64,000 nt of DNA from Halobacteriales archaeon QS_1_68_17. Lineage in GTDB: Archaea > Halobacteriota > Halobacteria > Halobacteriales > Haloarculaceae. Both the position numbers and the translations under genes were made by a program. Under the pieces are notes generated by a model, which worked only from the letters and a program-made list of their open reading frames with translations, made no database searches and had not been told where the DNA came from. Positions 39,696 to 49,404 of this stretch are shown one piece after another. The stretch's first letter is position 1, and each line of letters opens with the position of its first letter. The stretch lies in contig PXRG01000015.1 in NCBI GenBank assembly GCA_003021105.1, positions 1 to 64,000 of the forward strand. Reading direction: 5' to 3'.

Positions 39696-40741
39696 CGGTC
39701 CTCCGTTCCGATTCCCGCGAGGTCCTCCAGCGTCAGAAACTGCGTTTCCACGGCCCTCCGGTGGTCGCTACAGGCCGTGCATCGCGGAACCCGGAGGACG
39801 TCGTTCGCCGCAAACGACAGCGTCCGCGCGTCGACGGTCAGGATCCGTCCCGCGGTGTACCCCGACCCGAACGCCAGCAGGTGGAGCGCGTCCATCCCGA
39901 GGTACCCCGCGACGGTCCTGACGACCGACCTGTCGGGCGTTCCCCCTGTCTCGCGCCCCGCGGCGAGGTACCGCCTGCAGGCCGCGGGATCCGGTACGTT
40001 CGACAGCATCCGTCGCTCGAAGCAGTCGTAACAGGCCGTCTCGCCCGGGAACACCGCCGGCCCGACGACGCCGTTGCAGCCGAGCACTTGGCCGGCTAGC
40101 CACGGTGTGTCACCCTCGATCCCGGCGCGGTTCACCCGGCGAAACAGGTCGCGGTGTGGCCTGTCCGAACAGGCGACCACGAACGACGCCTCGCGGACGG
40201 TCGACGACAGGTCGATTTCGTCCAGGTCGCGGCGCGCGACCGAGTCCGGCACCGCGCGGCTCCCCGTCGCGGTGCTGGCGACCGTCAGTCCGTCCAGGCC
40301 GGCCGCCAGCAGGTCCTCGGCCACCTGCCACCCGAGGTCCCCGACGGTGACGACCACGACTGACTCGCCCGCGGGGAGGTCCGGCTCCGCCCCGGCGAAG
40401 TCCGGCTTGATCGACAGGTGGGGTGGCCCCGGCCGCGCGGCGTCGGCGTCGTAGAGGATGCCGTCCTCGGCCAGTCGTACCAGCAACTCGGCGACGTCCG
40501 GGCGCGACCCGGGATCGAACGCGTCGAGCAGGTCGCCGACGTGGGTCTCCCCGTCGAGCAGTTCGAACAGCGGCCCCAGCCGCTCGCCCTGTTCCGGATC
40601 GCGGATCGTCTTGACCGGCCCGTCCCACGCGCCGGCGCGGACGTGGACCGTGTTCTCGTCTATCGCGACCGGCACGTACGAGGGGTTGATTTTCGGGTAG
40701 GCGAGGCGTTCGAGTGCCGCCTCGACGGCCCGGTCAGTCAT
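39692..40741 (-). CDS. Ocin-ThiF-like/E1-like cyclodehydratase partner (SagC-like)
   Basis: MTDRAVEAALERLAYPKINPSYVPVAIDENTVHVRAG..; paired Cys FPGETACYDCFERRM..RCTACSDH; ATGA overlap with YcaO gene. Confidence 0.82.
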   Translation of the reverse strand: MTDRAVEAALERLAYPKINPSYVPVAIDENTVHVRAGAWDGPVKTIRDPEQGERLGPLFELLDGETHVGDLLDAFDPGSRPDVAELLVRLAEDGILYDADAARPGPPHLSIKPDFAGAEPDLPAGESVVVVTVGDLGWQVAEDLLAAGLDGLTVASTATGSRAVPDSVARRDLDEIDLSSTVREASFVVACSDRPHRDLFRRVNRAGIEGDTPWLAGQVLGCNGVVGPAVFPGETACYDCFERRMLSNVPDPAACRRYLAAGRETGGTPDRSVVRTVAGYLGMDALHLLAFGSGYTAGRILTVDARTLSFAANDVLRVPRCTACSDHRRAVETQFLTLEDLAGIGTEDR

Positions 40742-41657
40742 CCTCGTCCTCCGGTCTGGGGCCGACCGGGACCGTGTAGACGGTGGATTCGTCGACCCCG
40801 TCGACGCCCAGCAGGTCGTCGAGCGCGCGGTCGTCGTAGGCCGCACTCGGGAACGCGGCGAGGTCCAGCGCCGTCGCGACCGCCAGCAGGTTCCCGGCGA
40901 CGTGTCCGGACTCCTGGAGCACGAACCGGTATCCGAGGTCCCCGTACTTCGCCGTGCTCCGGCCGAACGCCCCCGCGAGCACCACGACCGCCGCGGCGTT
41001 CCAGACGTCGAAGGTCTCCGCCGCCGGGGCGAACGCGGCGTCGATCTCGTCCGCGAGGTCGGCTTCCCCCTCGCGCTGTTTCCCCAGCACGTGCTCGGTC
41101 GGGTCGTACCAGTAGAGACCGCTCCCGACTTCCCCGGCGTCCTGTAACGCGAGCAGGTACGCGTTCACCGGATACAGCGCCCCGGCCGAGGGATAGGTCC
41201 GCAGGGCGTGGTCGACTCCCGGCGCGACCTCCCGCCGGGCGGACACGCCACATCCCAGGCCCAGCAAGGTCCCGAGTTCGGCCAACGAGAGGGCCTCCCG
41301 GCCGAACGTTCGCCTGCTCCGCCGCGACAGGAGCACCTCGTCTACCGGTACCGACAGGTCGACCGGGTCGGGCAGGGCCGTCCGGTCGACGGCGGGTTTC
41401 GCCGGCGGAATCCGCGATTGCGCGAGCGCGAACGCGTCCTCGGAGACGAACCTGCCCGCCGACGTGCCCGCTGTCGGTCGCCGCCTGCTGTACTTGGTCG
41501 CCTCGTGGAACAGCTCCGCGATCGTACTCCCCTCGAACTCGCGGTGCGTGTACCGCTCCGTTGCCTCCCGCCCGGGTCGCTCCCGGGTCGGCTCCCAGTG
41601 GCCGCGCCGGAGCCGACGGAGTGTCCCGAGGTCGGCGTCGGTGTATCCGTCACTCAT
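40734..41657 (-). CDS. SagB-type nitroreductase-fold dehydrogenase
   Basis: VLLSRRSRRTFGREALSLAELGTLLGLGCGVS..RTYPSAGALYPVNAYLLAL; overlaps the downstream gene start. Confidence 0.88.
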   Translation of the reverse strand: MSDGYTDADLGTLRRLRRGHWEPTRERPGREATERYTHREFEGSTIAELFHEATKYSRRRPTAGTSAGRFVSEDAFALAQSRIPPAKPAVDRTALPDPVDLSVPVDEVLLSRRSRRTFGREALSLAELGTLLGLGCGVSARREVAPGVDHALRTYPSAGALYPVNAYLLALQDAGEVGSGLYWYDPTEHVLGKQREGEADLADEIDAAFAPAAETFDVWNAAAVVVLAGAFGRSTAKYGDLGYRFVLQESGHVAGNLLAVATALDLAAFPSAAYDDRALDDLLGVDGVDESTVYTVPVGPRPEDEDD

Positions 41658-41705
41658 ATGTCTGGTTACCTGTAAAAAAATGGACTGTTTGGAGGTGTTC
41701 GGTAG

Positions 41706-41804
41706 CTACTCGTCCGGGTCGGGGCAGCCACAGCAACTACAGCAGGAACCGCCGGCAACCGGGTCGGTGCTCTCCTCTTCGCTGGCGTCGATTTCGAAGA
41801 TCAT
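41706..41804 (-). CDS. Putative azole-modified (TOMM/LAP) precursor peptide, 32 aa
   Basis: MIFEIDASEEESTDPVAGGSCCSCCGCPDPDE; first gene of the YcaO operon strand, GG site before SCCSCCGC; not in the ORF track. Confidence 0.78.
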   Translation of the reverse strand: MIFEIDASEEESTDPVAGGSCCSCCGCPDPDE

Positions 41805-41864
41805 GGGTGTGAGACCCAGCCACTAATTTTACGCTTCGTGACTTAACATTTTCTACTGATGCAA

Positions 41865-41872
41865 TATATAAA
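41865..41872 (-). promoter_or_regulatory. Putative TATA box for the azole-peptide operon
   Basis: TTTATATA on minus strand about 60 nt upstream of the precursor ATG in an AT-rich gap. Confidence 0.55.
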
Positions 41873-42000
41873 TATTCATATGTAAAAATCATTCCTGTCC
41901 CGTCGGGTGAATTCCCCCGGGGGGTCGACGCTGCCGTCGAGTGTCTCTCGGGGAACTGGGGTGGAAAAAGTCCATTACCGGCGGGCCACTGTACCCGTCC

Positions 42001-42834
42001 ATGGACGAGCGGGAGCCCGACGGGTGGAGTTCGGTCGACGAGAGCGCGGATCCGTCGTACTACACCGCGTGCCTGGAGGCGGTGACCGACCACGAGTGGC
42101 TGGCGAGGGCCAAGCGAGCCAGCCACATGCGCCTTGACCCGACCGAGGGGGACGCGATCCTCGACGTCGGCTGCGGGGTCGGGGCGGACGTCGTCGCGCT
42201 GGCGGAACTCGTGGGATCGACGGGCCGGGTCGTCGGCGTCGACAACAGCCGTCGGATGATCGAACGGGCGGCAGGCCGACCCGACCCGTCCGCGGGGACG
42301 GCGGCGTTTCACGTCGGCGACGCACACGACCTGCCGTACCGTGCCGACGCCTTCGACAGTTGCCGGGCAGAGCGGGTGTTCCAGCACCTCGCGGACCCGC
42401 GTGCCGCGCTCGCGGAACTCCGGCGCGTGACCCGACCGGGCGGACTCGTCTGGGTCGCCGATCCGGACTGGTCGACGTTCGGTCTGGACGTCCCGGACGA
42501 CGGCCTCGCCGAACGGGTCATGGACGTCGGCCTGGCACCCGCACGCAACCCGCGGATCGGGCGGCGACTTCGCGGGCTGTTCGTCGAGGCGGGGCTGTGC
42601 GACGTCGAACTGGACGCGGACGCGATGGTCTGGACCGACCCGGACCTCGTCCGGGAGTCGTTCCGCCTCGAACCGCGGCTCGAACGGCTCCGGACCGAAA
42701 GCGAACTGTCGGCCCGGCGCGCCGACGAGTGGCTCGATACCCTCCGCCGGGCCGGCGAGCGCGACGAATTCCTCGCCGTGGGGACGGCCTTCACGGTGGT
42801 CGGGACTGTTCCCGACGGAGGGACCGACGGCTGA
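42001..42834 (+). CDS. SAM-dependent methyltransferase
   Basis: AILDVGCGVGADVVALAELVGSTGRVVGVDNSRRMIERA..; possible upstream GTG start at 41941. Confidence 0.85.
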   Translation: MDEREPDGWSSVDESADPSYYTACLEAVTDHEWLARAKRASHMRLDPTEGDAILDVGCGVGADVVALAELVGSTGRVVGVDNSRRMIERAAGRPDPSAGTAAFHVGDAHDLPYRADAFDSCRAERVFQHLADPRAALAELRRVTRPGGLVWVADPDWSTFGLDVPDDGLAERVMDVGLAPARNPRIGRRLRGLFVEAGLCDVELDADAMVWTDPDLVRESFRLEPRLERLRTESELSARRADEWLDTLRRAGERDEFLAVGTAFTVVGTVPDGGTDG

Positions 42835-42877
42835 TCCGACACCGGATTTTTGTACCTCGATCGCGGTATAGTTGAAT

Positions 42878-43579
42878 ATGCGACGGCGGGACTATCTACG
42901 GGTCGGCGGGGTACTGGCGGCGGGAATCGGGGCTGGCTGTCTCGGCTCCGACGCCGCCGCGGCGAACCGGTTCGACTACGGGACGACGCGTACCCGCGGC
43001 GTCGAGGTTCCGCTCGTCCCCGTCGCGGACGCCATCGAGTGGTACGAGAACGACGACGCGGTCTTCGCGGACGCCCGGAGCCGGGCGGCCTACGAGAGTG
43101 CCCACATCGCGGGCGCGCTCCTGAGCCCGGCTCCCGACGGCCAGGCGGAGGGCGATCCGCTGGCCGACCTCGACCAGTCGACCCGGATCACGACCTACTG
43201 TGGGTGTCCACACCACCTCTCGTCGCTCCGCGGGTCGACCCTGATAAAGAACGGCTACGAACGCACCTACGCACTCGACGAAGGGTTCGTCGAGTGGCGC
43301 GACCAGGGACACCCGATCGAGGGGTCACAGACGGACTCGAACCCGGACCTGTTTACCATCTCCGGACGGACGGACCCGGCAGCGGACGGGAAACTCGCCT
43401 GGGTCTGGCACGACCCGTCCGGGCAGCGCGAGGCCGCCCCCATCGACGCCGACGGCCGGTTCGCGCTCGACGTCCGGTTCTACGACGTGACGGCCGCGAG
43501 CGTCGTCCGTCTCCGGACGCCCGCCGGGGAGGTCACCGGTCATCTCGGCGACCTCGCGGGCGGCACGGTCGAACTCTGA
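42878..43579 (+). CDS. Rhodanese-domain lipoprotein
   Basis: MRRRDYLRVGGVLAAGIGAGCLGSD (lipobox); VFADARSRAAYESAHIAGALL..TYCGCPHHLSSLRGSTLIKNGYE. Confidence 0.75.
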   Translation: MRRRDYLRVGGVLAAGIGAGCLGSDAAAANRFDYGTTRTRGVEVPLVPVADAIEWYENDDAVFADARSRAAYESAHIAGALLSPAPDGQAEGDPLADLDQSTRITTYCGCPHHLSSLRGSTLIKNGYERTYALDEGFVEWRDQGHPIEGSQTDSNPDLFTISGRTDPAADGKLAWVWHDPSGQREAAPIDADGRFALDVRFYDVTAASVVRLRTPAGEVTGHLGDLAGGTVEL

Positions 43580-43663
43580 GGCTGCCGGCTCCGAGTCGCC
43601 GGCACCCGGTGGTGTCGGCGTTCTCCGGGTGCGTCTCCGCGGAGTCGCGGGACGTGCGACGGC

Positions 43664-43909
43664 TCACCGCGACAGCGCCACGTCCAGCGCGTCCTTGCTG
43701 TACCCGAGCCAGACGCCGAGGACGCAGGAGGCGAGGATGATCGCCACGGGGCCGCCGAGTACGACGGCGAGCACCGCGTCCCGTGCCGTCAGCACGCCCG
43801 CCAAGTAGAGCAGTCCGATCCCGAGGAGCACACCCACCACCGTCCCCCGGAGGCCGAGCGCGAACGCCCTGTCGGCGGCAGGACCGGGCGAGCGTGGTGG
43901 GTCCGGCAT
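43664..43909 (-). CDS. Small membrane protein
   Basis: 81 aa with two hydrophobic spans. Confidence 0.55.
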   Translation of the reverse strand: MPDPPRSPGPAADRAFALGLRGTVVGVLLGIGLLYLAGVLTARDAVLAVVLGGPVAIILASCVLGVWLGYSKDALDVALSR

Positions 43910-43962
43910 AACCCGGAGCTAGGCGTGCCACGAACATATATGCCACGCACGGGTCCGGGCGG

Positions 43963-44115
43963 CTACAGGCGCGTCTCCCGGAAGTAGATCAGCAGGGCGG
44001 CACCGAGAAAGCTCAGCCCCGCCACCGTGAACTGCCCCCAGTTCATCGACAGGACCGCGAACACCATCAGTGCCGCCGCAGCCAGCGCCAGCACCGTCGG
44101 AATCGCCTCGACCAT
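43963..44115 (-). CDS. Small membrane protein (50 aa)
   Basis: MVEAIPTVLALAAAALMVFAVLSMNWGQFTVAGLSFLGAALLIYFRETRL. Confidence 0.55.
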   Translation of the reverse strand: MVEAIPTVLALAAAALMVFAVLSMNWGQFTVAGLSFLGAALLIYFRETRL

Positions 44116-44267
44116 CGGGATGGTCGTATCTGGATCACGCCGGCAATATAGTTTGTCATCGAAGCGCACGCGGCCGCGGCCCTCGGCTGTCCGGACGCGT
44201 GGGAACCCTCCGAACTGATCTCCCGCGACCGGCCGGGATCGAGGGGCGTCGACCGCGGCCACGCCAT

Positions 44268-44741
44268 TCAGTAGGAGTGCTTGAACTCCCAGTGGTATCG
44301 ACAGCCGTTGCAGGACGCCCACTCCGGCACGTCGAACGCCTTCGGGTGTCGCTGCCCGTGGTCCATGCGGCTTTTGCACCGCGGACAGGTCATGTACAGC
44401 AGTTCCAGGTCCGGGAACTCCTCGGGGTCGAACTCGGCGACACAGTGTGGGCAGTCGATGGCATCCCTGGCGTGGTGGTGGTAGAACTCCTCCTCACACT
44501 GCGGACACCGGAGTACCGCGGGCGGCCGTTTCGCCCACCCCGTGTCCCCGTCGATGGTGGTCGTCTGGGTCTCCGGGATGGACAGCCGGAAGTTCTCGAG
44601 GTCGTCGTCCTCCCGGAGCGGTTCTATCAGCCGTCGGCCGACCGTCTTCATGATCGACAGGACCTGCTCACCTGTGGCCGCACCGCCCGTTCCCTCCGGG
44701 GTCTCCCCCGCCTCCTCGGCGACGTCCGGGTTCCCGGCCAT
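44268..44741 (-). CDS. Zinc-ribbon protein
   Basis: LRCPQCEEEFYHHHARDAIDCPHCVAEFDPEEFPDLELLYMTCPRCKSRMDHGQRHPKAFDVPEWASCNGCRYHW. Confidence 0.65.
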   Translation of the reverse strand: MAGNPDVAEEAGETPEGTGGAATGEQVLSIMKTVGRRLIEPLREDDDLENFRLSIPETQTTTIDGDTGWAKRPPAVLRCPQCEEEFYHHHARDAIDCPHCVAEFDPEEFPDLELLYMTCPRCKSRMDHGQRHPKAFDVPEWASCNGCRYHWEFKHSY

Positions 44742-44860
44742 GTGTCCGTGCTAGCGAATGGACACCCATAAGTTGTGTGCACGACCTGACGCGCGCGCAC
44801 GACTCCCGCCGGACGCCAGTTCCGACAGTTTTTCACCACCTACTTCGCAACGGAGTACCA

Positions 44861-45459
44861 TGGGAGTCAGTACACGGGGCGGTACGGTGGCGGGGCTCGC
44901 GGGCCTGGCAGCCGGTCCGGGGGTCGTCGCCGGGCAGACGCTCGATCCGTCCGCCGTCGCCGCGGCCCCGTCTTTCGTCCGGGTCGCCGGCGGGTTCCTG
45001 CTCGTGCTGGTATTCGGGGGCGTGTTGCGCTGGCAGTTCGAGGCGAGGGTCGTCCGGGCCGTCGAGGTGTCCACCGACCGCCCGCTGAACTCGATCCTCT
45101 ATGGCACGTTCGCCCAGGTCGCGGTGCTCTTTCTGGGCGTCTACGTCATCTCCCAGCTCGGCCAGGTCGGCGTCGGCGGCCGCGCGGTCGACGCGGTCGC
45201 GCTCGTGACCGGCGTGTTCGTCATGACGCTGGCCGGCTTCGGGTTCACGGTCGTCGGGATCTTTCTCGTCCGGACCGCGGGCGAACGGCGGCTGTCGGTC
45301 GGGGTCGTCGTGGGGGCCGGCCTCGGCGCGGTCGTGTGGCTGTTGCCCTCGTTCCTGCTCGGCCTGCTCGCGTGGGTGGCCGTCGTCGGGTTGGGCGTCG
45401 GCGGCCCCACCAGGGAGTGGCTCCACGCCTCGCAGACCGAGGTCGACACCGGCGGCTGA
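44861..45459 (+). CDS. Integral membrane protein
   Basis: Four or more hydrophobic spans; MGVSTRGGTVAGLAGLAAGPGVVAGQTLDP.. Confidence 0.65.
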
Positions 45460-45542
45460 GACGCCGTCCGGGGGAACGCCGGCACTCCGCCGGCGGCGCG
45501 TCCGGGGGGAACACTCATTCTGCTGGACTGCCAAGGATCGGT

Positions 45543-45779
45543 ATGGCCTCCCCCGCACTCCAGGCGTTCGGATCCGGAATGCTCGAATCCGTCGCGCAGG
45601 TGGCGGTGCTGGCCGGGACGCTCGTGCTCCTGCTGGTGCTGGTCGCCTTCGGTGCGTTCGTCTACAAGAGCGTCCGCGGCGACGGCATCACCTGGCCCGA
45701 CGAGAAAGACGCCGAGAATCCGGAGAGCGAGGACGGCGTCCGCCGGGGCGGCAACGACGACGAGTGGGACTTCTACTGA
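45543..45779 (+). CDS. Small membrane protein with acidic tail
   Basis: MASPALQAFGSGMLESVAQVAVLAGTLVLLLVLVAFGAFVYKSVRGDGITWPDEKDAENPES.. Confidence 0.6.
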   Translation: MASPALQAFGSGMLESVAQVAVLAGTLVLLLVLVAFGAFVYKSVRGDGITWPDEKDAENPESEDGVRRGGNDDEWDFY

Positions 45780-45963
45780 GTCTGTCGACGCTCCGACCGC
45801 CGCGGCCGACGGGCCGACCCCCGCCGAGCGATTGCCGGCCATCGCGCAACGCCGTATTGCGGTTCTCCGCCCCGATCAGTCACCGCCGGCGTCTCGCGGA
45901 GTCACGGCTCGCGGCCGGTAGAAAAAACGAAGATGCGCGCCGAAACCGGGAGGTCGACGACCG

Positions 45964-47718
45964 TCAGTCGCCGGGCGACTCGTCGGCGTCGTGGACGTCG
46001 GTCACGATGGAGTCGTCGGCGGTCGTGACCACGACGTCCTCCTCCTCGGACATCTCCTGGATCGTCTCGCGGAACTCCTCGGATTCGAGGATCTCGAGTT
46101 CGTGGTCGAGCCCCAGGTAGACCGTGTAACACATCAACAGCAACACGACCGCGAACGGCAATCCGGTGGTGACCGCGGCCGTCTGCAGGGCACTGAGGCC
46201 GCCACCGATCAGCAACACGGCCGCGACCGCGCCCTCGGTGACCGCCCAGAAGATCCGCTGGGTCTTCGGCACGTCGTGCTTGCCACCCGAGGTCAGGTGG
46301 TCGATCACCAGCGACCCCGAGTCCGACGACGTGACGAAGAAGGTGATCACCAGCAGCGTGGCCACGATGGCCGTGACGACGGTGAACGGATAGAAGTTCA
46401 GCATCTCGAACATCGCGACCGCGCGGCCGCCCTCGTTGAGCGCGGGCACGAGGCCGCCGCCCATGGCCAGTTCGACGTTCAGCGCGGAGCCGCCGAACGT
46501 CGCCAGCCAGAGGAACGAGAACGTCGACGGCAGGACCAGCACGCCCGTGAGGAACTCGCGGACGGTCCGGCCCCTCGAGATGCGGGCGATGAACATGCCG
46601 ACGAACGGCGACCACGCGATCCACCAGCCCCAGTAGAAGACCGTCCAGATGTCTTGCCAGCCCGCGGCCTCCCCGGCGAACGCTTCGGTGTAGAAGCTCA
46701 GCGCCAGGAAGTTACCGAGGTAGGTCCCGATGCTGCCCACGAACGTGTCGAGGATGAACAGCGTCGGGCCGACGATGAGCAGGAAGATGAGCATCGCCAC
46801 CATCAGGTAGAGGTTCAGCGTGCTCAGGCGCTTGACCCCGCCGTCCAGACCGGCGGCCACCGACATCGTGGCGATGCCCGTGATGCCCGCGATCAGCGCG
46901 ACCTGGATGAGCGTGCTCGATCCGTTGACGGACATCCCCAGGAAGTTGTTCGCCAGGAAGGCGAACCCGGCGTTGACCTGCGCGACGCCGATGCCCAGCG
47001 AGGTCGCCAGGCCGAACAGCGTCGCAAACACCGTCACGAGGTCGATCAGGTGGCCGGGCCAGCCGTAGATGCGCTCGCCCAGGAGCGGCCAGAAGATCGA
47101 CCGGAAGGTCAGCGGCAGGCCGCGGTTGAACGAGAAGAACGAGAGGCCCAGCGCGACCAGCCCGTAGACGGCCCACGGGTGAAAGCCCCAGTGGAAGAAA
47201 GTCACGCCCATCGCGGCGTCGGCCGCGGCGGCCGTGCCGGCCTCCCTGCCGAAGAACGAACCGCCGCCGGACTGGAAGTGCCACATCGGCTCGGCGACGC
47301 TGTAGAACATGAGGCCGATCCCCATGCCGGCGCTGAACAGCATGGCCATCCAGGAGAAGTCGCTGAACTCCTTGTCGGCCTCCACGCCGCCGATCTTGAT
47401 CTTCCCGTACTTGCTCAGCGCGAAGTACAGCAGGACGATGATGAAGATGTTCACCGCCGCGATGTAGAACCAACCGAAGCTGGCGTTGATGAAGTCGAAG
47501 ATACCGTTGTACACGGCGGACGCCTGGTCGCCGAGTCCGATCGTGACGGCGATGAACGCCACGATGATTACCAGGGAGATGGGGAACACCTGCGGGTGGA
47601 CGTCGAACCCGAACTTCCGGATATTCGTGTCTCCCGGTTCGCGGTCGGACTCGGGATGGAACAGCTCTACCTGTAGCCCGTCCGACATTTCGCCGGTCGT
47701 TTCCTCGCCGTCAGCCAT
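45964..47718 (-). CDS. BCCT family (betaine/carnitine/choline) transporter
   Basis: GMGIGLMFYSVAEPMWHF..FHWGFHPWAVYGLVAL..VFYWGWWIAWSPFVGMFIARISRGRTVREF. Confidence 0.95.
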   Translation of the reverse strand: MADGEETTGEMSDGLQVELFHPESDREPGDTNIRKFGFDVHPQVFPISLVIIVAFIAVTIGLGDQASAVYNGIFDFINASFGWFYIAAVNIFIIVLLYFALSKYGKIKIGGVEADKEFSDFSWMAMLFSAGMGIGLMFYSVAEPMWHFQSGGGSFFGREAGTAAAADAAMGVTFFHWGFHPWAVYGLVALGLSFFSFNRGLPLTFRSIFWPLLGERIYGWPGHLIDLVTVFATLFGLATSLGIGVAQVNAGFAFLANNFLGMSVNGSSTLIQVALIAGITGIATMSVAAGLDGGVKRLSTLNLYLMVAMLIFLLIVGPTLFILDTFVGSIGTYLGNFLALSFYTEAFAGEAAGWQDIWTVFYWGWWIAWSPFVGMFIARISRGRTVREFLTGVLVLPSTFSFLWLATFGGSALNVELAMGGGLVPALNEGGRAVAMFEMLNFYPFTVVTAIVATLLVITFFVTSSDSGSLVIDHLTSGGKHDVPKTQRIFWAVTEGAVAAVLLIGGGLSALQTAAVTTGLPFAVVLLLMCYTVYLGLDHELEILESEEFRETIQEMSEEEDVVVTTADDSIVTDVHDADESPGD

Positions 47719-48103
47719 GCCGTATCACCTCTGTATGTCTGTGGTTTGCTCTTTCGTTCATGTGTAATCGTCTCTCCGAATTTTGTCCCGTTCGAATCCG
47801 TTCGTTCGCGTCGCGTTCGGTCGTCGGCTCCGGCAGGCGTCCCCGCGGTCTCGTTTCGCGCGGCGTGCCACCCACCGTATCGATCAGTCGACGACTGTCC
47901 CGACTGCCGTCGTCATCTGTCTTTGCCACCCTCTGGCACGCTACACAGCCTCCATCAAATGGAATTTGCACTGGATACCTTAAATGTTGGTATTAATTAG
48001 CCGGGTTCTTTAAAACAAGTCCCGACCTCCGTCGGGTCTACGATTCACTCGATTCGCGCCGGTGCGCCCGGTCAGCGGCCGCTCCGGACGCTTGTTCGGG
48101 GCG

Positions 48104-49363
48104 TCACCCCCGGCGGCGCAACTGGTCGCGGTTGGTGTGTTCGACCTCGTAGCCGTGGTCGGCGATCGACTCGACGATGTTGCTGGCGTGTTCGGAGCCG
48201 CTGGTCTCGACCTCGAACACCAGGTACGCCTCGCCGACGTTCAGCTCCTCGACCGCCCGGTCGTGCCGGACCGTCCGGATGTTGGCGTTGTGGTCGGCGA
48301 TGACGCCCGATATCTCCTGCATGCGACCAGGAGCGTCGTCGATCCGGACCCGGAGCCGGAGGATCTGCTCGCGCTCGGTCAGCGCGTGGATCAGGATCGT
48401 CTGGAGCATCGTCATGTCGAGGTTGCCCCCACAGAGCAGCGGCATGACCGTCTCGCCGCTCACGTCGAGGGTGTCCCCGAGCATGGCCGCCACGGACGCC
48501 GCGGCCGCGCCCTCGACGACCTGCTTTGCCCGTTCGAGGAGCAGCGTGATCGACCGCGCGACGTCGGCGTCCGAGACCGTCACCACCTCGTCGACGTGCC
48601 GGTCGATCAGGTCCATCGTCAACTCCGAGATGCCGCCCGTGGCGATGCCGTCGGCGATGGTGTTGACCGAGTCGAGCGTCACCGGGATGCCCTTGTCCAG
48701 GCTCTCGTGGACGGTGGCCGCCCCCTCGGCCTGGACGCCGACAACGCGCGTCTCCGGCGAGAGGTGATCGAACGCCGTCGAAATGCCGCTGATCAGCCCG
48801 CCGCCCCCGATGGGGACGATCACCGTATCGACCTCGGGACACTGCTCGTGCATCTCGACCCCGAGCGTCCCCTGACCCGCGACGATGTACGGGTCGTCGT
48901 AGGCGTGGATGAACTCGGCCCCTCGCTCGGCACAGAGGTCCTGGGCGTACTCCATGGCGTCCTGGAAGTCCGTCCCGACGAGTTCGACCGTCGCACCGTA
49001 CCCCCGCGTCGCGTCCACTTTCGCCTGCGGGGCGTTCCTGGGCATCACGATGGTCGAGTCGACGCCCCGCTTCGTGGCGGCCAGCGCCACCCCCTGGGCG
49101 TGGTTGCCCGCGCTGGCCGCGACCACCTCGTTGACGTCGCCGTCTTCGACGCTGTGTGAGATCTTGTTGTACGCGCCGCGGGTCTTGAACGATCCCGTCC
49201 ACTGGAGATGTTCCATCTTCAGGTGGACGTCCGCGTCGACCATTCCCCCCAGCGAGGTGCTCTCCTCGACCGGCGTCTCCTTGACCACCGTCTCGTCGTC
49301 GAGGCGCTCGGCCGCGGCCTCGATGTCGCTAAACTCGACCGTCCGCACTGACTGGTCGCTCAT
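48104..49363 (-). CDS. ilvA: Threonine ammonia-lyase (with C-terminal ACT domain)
   Basis: HLKMEHLQWTGSFKTRGAYNKI..ASAGNHAQGVALAA..IPIGGGGLISGIS-type motif; C-terminal ACT. Confidence 0.94.
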   Translation of the reverse strand: MSDQSVRTVEFSDIEAAAERLDDETVVKETPVEESTSLGGMVDADVHLKMEHLQWTGSFKTRGAYNKISHSVEDGDVNEVVAASAGNHAQGVALAATKRGVDSTIVMPRNAPQAKVDATRGYGATVELVGTDFQDAMEYAQDLCAERGAEFIHAYDDPYIVAGQGTLGVEMHEQCPEVDTVIVPIGGGGLISGISTAFDHLSPETRVVGVQAEGAATVHESLDKGIPVTLDSVNTIADGIATGGISELTMDLIDRHVDEVVTVSDADVARSITLLLERAKQVVEGAAAASVAAMLGDTLDVSGETVMPLLCGGNLDMTMLQTILIHALTEREQILRLRVRIDDAPGRMQEISGVIADHNANIRTVRHDRAVEELNVGEAYLVFEVETSGSEHASNIVESIADHGYEVEHTNRDQLRRRG

Positions 49364-49404
49364 ATCTGTGGTACGCGACGGTGGTGAACAAAAGGGTTTG
49401 GTCG

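Noticed and set aside
48020-48040. CCCGAC-CTCC-GTCGGG hairpin as a riboswitch
   Set aside because: Short isolated stem-loop in an intergenic gap, compatible with a simple terminator or chance
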